Shown: piece by piece, positions 5,734 to 8,315 of the stretch
How positions within the stretch are numbered: position 1 is the stretch's first letter
Layout of the letters: each line of letters opens with the position of its first letter
DNA from: Ignavibacteriales bacterium UBA6490
GTDB taxonomy: Bacteria > Bacteroidota > Ignavibacteria > Ignavibacteriales > Ignavibacteriaceae
Assembly (NCBI GenBank): GCA_002435365.1
Contig: DJMM01000004.1
Coordinates: 25,131-33,445, forward strand
DNA: 8,315 bases
Reading direction: 5' to 3'
Made by a program: the position numbers and the translations under genes
The notes under the pieces: model-generated
What the model saw: the letters and a program-made list of their open reading frames with translations, nothing else
Told to the model about the DNA's origin: nothing
Databases searched by the model: none

Positions 5734-7002
5734 ATGAAAAAAATTTTCTTAATCATCATTCTTGTTACACCGGTATTACTGTCCCAGCAGGTACTTGATA
5801 AGATAGTGGCAGTTGTCGATAATGAAATAATTCTCAAAAGTGAGCTTGATTTCCAGGTTAACCAGCTTGCCTATAACCGTAAAATAGATCCTTCCACTCC
5901 CGGATTAAAAGATCAGGTGCTCAATTCAATGATTGAAGAAAAGCTGGCATATGCACAGGCTAATTATGATTCAATAGTAGTAACGGATGAGGAAGTAAAT
6001 TCAAGAATAGACTATCAGCTGGATTACCTGCAGCGTCAGTACGGTTCCAGGGAAAAAATCGAACAGATGTACGGGATGAGTATCGAAAAGATCAGGCGGG
6101 AACTTAGTGATGATGTCAGGAAAAGTCTTATGATCCAGAAACTCCAGGAAAAAAACTTTGGAATGGTGGATGTTTCCAGGAAAGAGGTTGATGATTTTTA
6201 TTATAAATTCAGGGACAGTATAGGTATAATTCCGGAGAAAGTATCCATTTCGCATTTATACCGTAATCCCCGTAAAACTGAAAGCATAAAAGCAAAATAC
6301 CGTAAAATTGCAGAGGATTTGCTAGATTCCTTAAAAGCGGGAGCTGATTTTGCCGAACTGGCTAAAAAATATTCTGAAGACCCCGGCAGTGCGGTTCAGG
6401 GGGGTGATCTCGGCTTTGTTAAAAAAGGTGTTTTTTATCCGGAGTTTGAATCAGCTGCTTTTGCGCTTAATGATAATCAGATTTCGGATGTTATAGAATC
6501 CCCCGTAGGATTTCATATTGTTCAGCTTCTTGAGAAGCGTGGCGAATCCGTCCATACCCGTCATATTCTTATCAAGATTAAAAGTGATGAACAGGCGGAT
6601 TATGACGCAATTGATTTTCTTAATGAAATGCGGGACAGCGTGGTAAGAAATGTGAATACTTTCAAATACTATGCAAAAAAATTCAGCGAAGATACTGAAA
6701 CAGCTCCCTTCGGAGGTGACCTGGGAGTATTTTACCTTAACCAGCTTGATAAAAATATGCTGGATATAGTATCAAAACTGAAGCAGGGGGAGATAAGCTA
6801 TCCTAAAAGAATTGAATACGGTACAGATGATTACGGCTATCATATCGTTTATCTTCAGGAAAGAGTGCAGCAGCATCCGGCTGATCTTGAAAAGGATTAT
6901 AACGAAATAAAAAGACTGGCCGAGGATTACAAAAAGCAGAAGATGTACAGCGAATGGATAAGCAAGCTGAAAGATAAGATCTACTGGGAAATAAAATTAT
7001 AA
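5734..7002 (+). CDS. surA: SurA-type periplasmic chaperone / peptidyl-prolyl isomerase
   Basis: SurA receives unfolded outer-membrane proteins after Sec export and guides them toward the BAM complex; it is soluble in the periplasm. The 422-residue length and domain order match the family. Residues 1-18 form a Sec signal peptide (MKKIFLIIILVTPVLLSQ), with no lipobox cysteine, unlike the two genes before it. The SurA_N chaperone domain spans about 20-145 and opens with VLDKIVAVVDNEIILKSEL, the classic SurA start. Parvulin domain 1 (169-268) has ISHL with H174, VQGGDLGFVKKG at 221-232 and GFHIVQL with H261. Parvulin domain 2 (272-377) has TRHILIKIK with H277, FGGDLGVF at 326-333 and GYHIVYL with H370. 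Residues 385-422 give a C-terminal helical tail. Both domains keep their catalytic-region histidines. It follows the previous gene by 8 bases with a stop-overlapping ribosome binding site, so it is surely cotranscribed. The symbol rests on domain layout; it may not be a strict orthologue of E. coli surA. Confidence 0.93.
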   Translation: MKKIFLIIILVTPVLLSQQVLDKIVAVVDNEIILKSELDFQVNQLAYNRKIDPSTPGLKDQVLNSMIEEKLAYAQANYDSIVVTDEEVNSRIDYQLDYLQRQYGSREKIEQMYGMSIEKIRRELSDDVRKSLMIQKLQEKNFGMVDVSRKEVDDFYYKFRDSIGIIPEKVSISHLYRNPRKTESIKAKYRKIAEDLLDSLKAGADFAELAKKYSEDPGSAVQGGDLGFVKKGVFYPEFESAAFALNDNQISDVIESPVGFHIVQLLEKRGESVHTRHILIKIKSDEQADYDAIDFLNEMRDSVVRNVNTFKYYAKKFSEDTETAPFGGDLGVFYLNQLDKNMLDIVSKLKQGEISYPKRIEYGTDDYGYHIVYLQERVQQHPADLEKDYNEIKRLAEDYKKQKMYSEWISKLKDKIYWEIKL

Positions 7003-7017
7003 TAAATTAAAAGGCAA

Positions 7018-8025
7018 GTGGCGAACTTGAACCATAAAGCAGGAACAAATAACGATCTGCGCCTTACTGAAGAACTGGCGCAAAAAGTAAAAAATATTAA
7101 AGATGAAATTGCGAAGGCAATAATCGGCCAGGATAAAATTATTGATCAATTAATTATCTCCCTCCTCTCAAAAGGACACTGTCTCTTAATTGGTGTGCCG
7201 GGACTTGCAAAAACGCTGCTTATAAAAACTCTGGCAGAAATTCTCGATCTCCGTTTCAGCAGAATTCAGTTTACACCAGACCTGATGCCCGGCGATATTA
7301 CCGGAACTGAAATAATAGAAGAAGATCCGGGAAGCAAGAAACGGAACTTTAAATTTATTCCGGGTCCTATATTTGCAAATGTTATTCTTGCCGATGAAAT
7401 AAACCGTACACCACCAAAAACCCAGTCTGCTCTACTTGAAGCAATGCAGGAACACAAAGTTACTGCTGCAGGAACAAGTTATAAATTAACGGAGCCGTTT
7501 TTTGTCCTGGCTACCCAAAATCCGATTGAACAGGAAGGAACTTATCCGCTTCCGGAAGCCCAGCTTGACCGCTTTATGTTTAATCTCTGGCTGGATTATC
7601 CCGCATTTGAGGAAGAGGTAAAAATAGTACAGACTACTACCAGCGGCTATATACCGCAGCTGAATAAAATTGTTTCTGCAGAGGAGCTTATTGAATTTCA
7701 GGATCTTGTGAGAAAAGTACCGGTATCGGAAAATGTTGTTAACTATGCGGTAAAGTGTGCAAATTTAACCCGCCCGACAAATGGAAATTCACCAAAATTT
7801 ATTAAAGACTGGATAAGCTGGGGTGCAGGACCGCGGGCTTCTCAATATCTTACCCTTGCAGCAAAGGCTAAGGCTGTTATCTCAGGCCGGTTTACTCCTA
7901 ATATCGATGACGTTAAAGAATCGCTGATACCTGTACTCAGGCATCGTATAATCACGAATTTTTCAGCGGAGGCAGACGGGATTACTTCTGTTGATGTGAT
8001 TGAAAAAATAAGGGAAAACGTCTGA
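7018..8025 (+). CDS. MoxR-family AAA+ ATPase
   Basis: This 335-residue cytoplasmic AAA+ ATPase belongs to the MoxR group, chaperone-like enzymes that help mature or remodel protein complexes, often with a von Willebrand A domain partner. Walker A is GVPGLAKT (59-66), Walker B is VILADE (122-127), sensor 1 is LATQNP with N168, the GTYPLPEAQLDRF block (174-186) carries the arginine-finger candidate R185, and GAGPRAS (269-275) carries the sensor-2 arginine R273. The C-terminal lid domain covers about 240-310. All key nucleotide-binding residues are present, so it should be active. The GTG start at 7018 has only a weak AAGG (7011-7014) very close by; a TTG at 7027 in the same frame is an alternative that would drop three residues. 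It sits 15 bases after surA, which places it in the same operon. No VWA-domain (BatA-like) partner follows: the next gene is on the other strand. Confidence 0.93.
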   Translation: MANLNHKAGTNNDLRLTEELAQKVKNIKDEIAKAIIGQDKIIDQLIISLLSKGHCLLIGVPGLAKTLLIKTLAEILDLRFSRIQFTPDLMPGDITGTEIIEEDPGSKKRNFKFIPGPIFANVILADEINRTPPKTQSALLEAMQEHKVTAAGTSYKLTEPFFVLATQNPIEQEGTYPLPEAQLDRFMFNLWLDYPAFEEEVKIVQTTTSGYIPQLNKIVSAEELIEFQDLVRKVPVSENVVNYAVKCANLTRPTNGNSPKFIKDWISWGAGPRASQYLTLAAKAKAVISGRFTPNIDDVKESLIPVLRHRIITNFSAEADGITSVDVIEKIRENV

Positions 8026-8033
8026 CAGGAGTT

Positions 8034-8315
8034 TTAAAGCCTGGCTATCTGGTAATTTTTAAAAGCAAAGTATATTTCCTTTACACCTGTCTTAATTACA
8101 GTAGTGGCAGGTATAATAAGAAGCATTCCCAGCAGTCCGAATAATTGTCCCCCCGCTACTATCAGCAGTATTATGAGGATGGGGTGTATATCAAGACTTT
8201 TTGAAAATATGTACGGCTGAACAAAACCATTATCCAGCGAATAGGTTACAAGCAGAAGTAATGTAATGTAAGGAACTTGTGAAAGATCACCGTATTGAAT
8301 TATGGAAATTACAAC
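8034..8315 (-). CDS. AI-2E family (DUF20) transporter, C-terminal part (5' end outside window)
   Basis: Reading the reverse strand from the window edge gives 93 uninterrupted residues ending at the TAA complementary to 8034-8036. The stretch 'FVQPYIFSKSLDIHPILIILLIVAGGQLFGLLGMLLIIPATTVIKT' is the highly conserved C-terminal signature of the AI-2E family: the LVQP-type loop, the 'HP' before a helix, then G-x-x-G-x-x-G and an 'IPA' motif. At least two membrane segments are visible (about residues 15-27 and 45-73, the latter probably two helices with a G-rich turn), followed by a polar tail, KNYQIARL. Members are polytopic inner-membrane proteins of about 350 residues, so roughly three quarters is missing here. 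Despite the family name, many members export other solutes or act as ion antiporters, so the substrate is unknown. The gene converges on moxR with only 8 bases between the two stop codons and is not part of that operon. Confidence 0.88.
   Translation of the reverse strand, partial: VVISIIQYGDLSQVPYITLLLLVTYSLDNGFVQPYIFSKSLDIHPILIILLIVAGGQLFGLLGMLLIIPATTVIKTGVKEIYFAFKNYQIARL

Noticed and set aside
6001..7457. Reverse-strand open frames inside surA (6001-6255) and moxR (7266-7457)
   Set aside because: They lie opposite conserved domains, show unlikely composition, and have no supporting signals.

Overview
The window is an ordinary-looking stretch of bacterial chromosome that most resembles the Bacteroidota/Ignavibacteria side of the tree. 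That placement is inferred from protein style, not proven. The pointers are moderately AT-rich DNA, a MetRS with a fused C-terminal tRNA-binding domain, lipoprotein parvulins next to a SurA and a MoxR ATPase, and a ZU5-like surface protein ending in the 'HFSRWGW' type of C-terminus. Each clear ribosome binding site is an AGGAG or GAAGG purine run.

Layout: (1) 1-420, 3' end of a probable secreted or surface protein with a ZU5-like beta domain, closed by a clear intrinsic terminator at 452-484. (2) 421-816, a gene-free gap holding that terminator, three perfect 11-bp tandem repeats with a distant inverted copy, and an AT-rich leader. (3) 817-2850, metG, starting at TTG. (4) 2851-2955, a short spacer with a nested inverted repeat followed by a T run. 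(5) 2956-7002, three consecutive exported parvulin/SurA-type genes: a 658-aa lipoprotein with two intact and one degenerate parvulin domain, a 273-aa lipoprotein whose single parvulin-like domain has lost the catalytic histidines, and a 422-aa SurA with two intact parvulin domains. (6) 7018-8025, a MoxR-family AAA+ ATPase starting at GTG. (7) 8034-8315, the 3' end of an AI-2E family membrane protein on the opposite strand, meeting moxR tail to tail across 8 bases.

The genes from 2956 to 8025 are packed with a 29-base overlap, an 8-base gap and a 15-base gap, so they very likely form one operon. The first three products should work in the periplasm or at the membrane, catching unfolded outer-membrane and secreted proteins after Sec export and isomerising their prolines. 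The MoxR ATPase would act in the cytoplasm as a chaperone or remodelling enzyme. metG is probably a separate housekeeping unit that may read through into the operon.

I see no mobile element, CRISPR array, RNA gene or defence system, and nothing that qualifies as a new system. The most unusual points are the graded loss of parvulin active sites across neighbouring genes, the start of the second lipoprotein buried inside its upstream neighbour, and the 11-bp repeat cluster upstream of metG.
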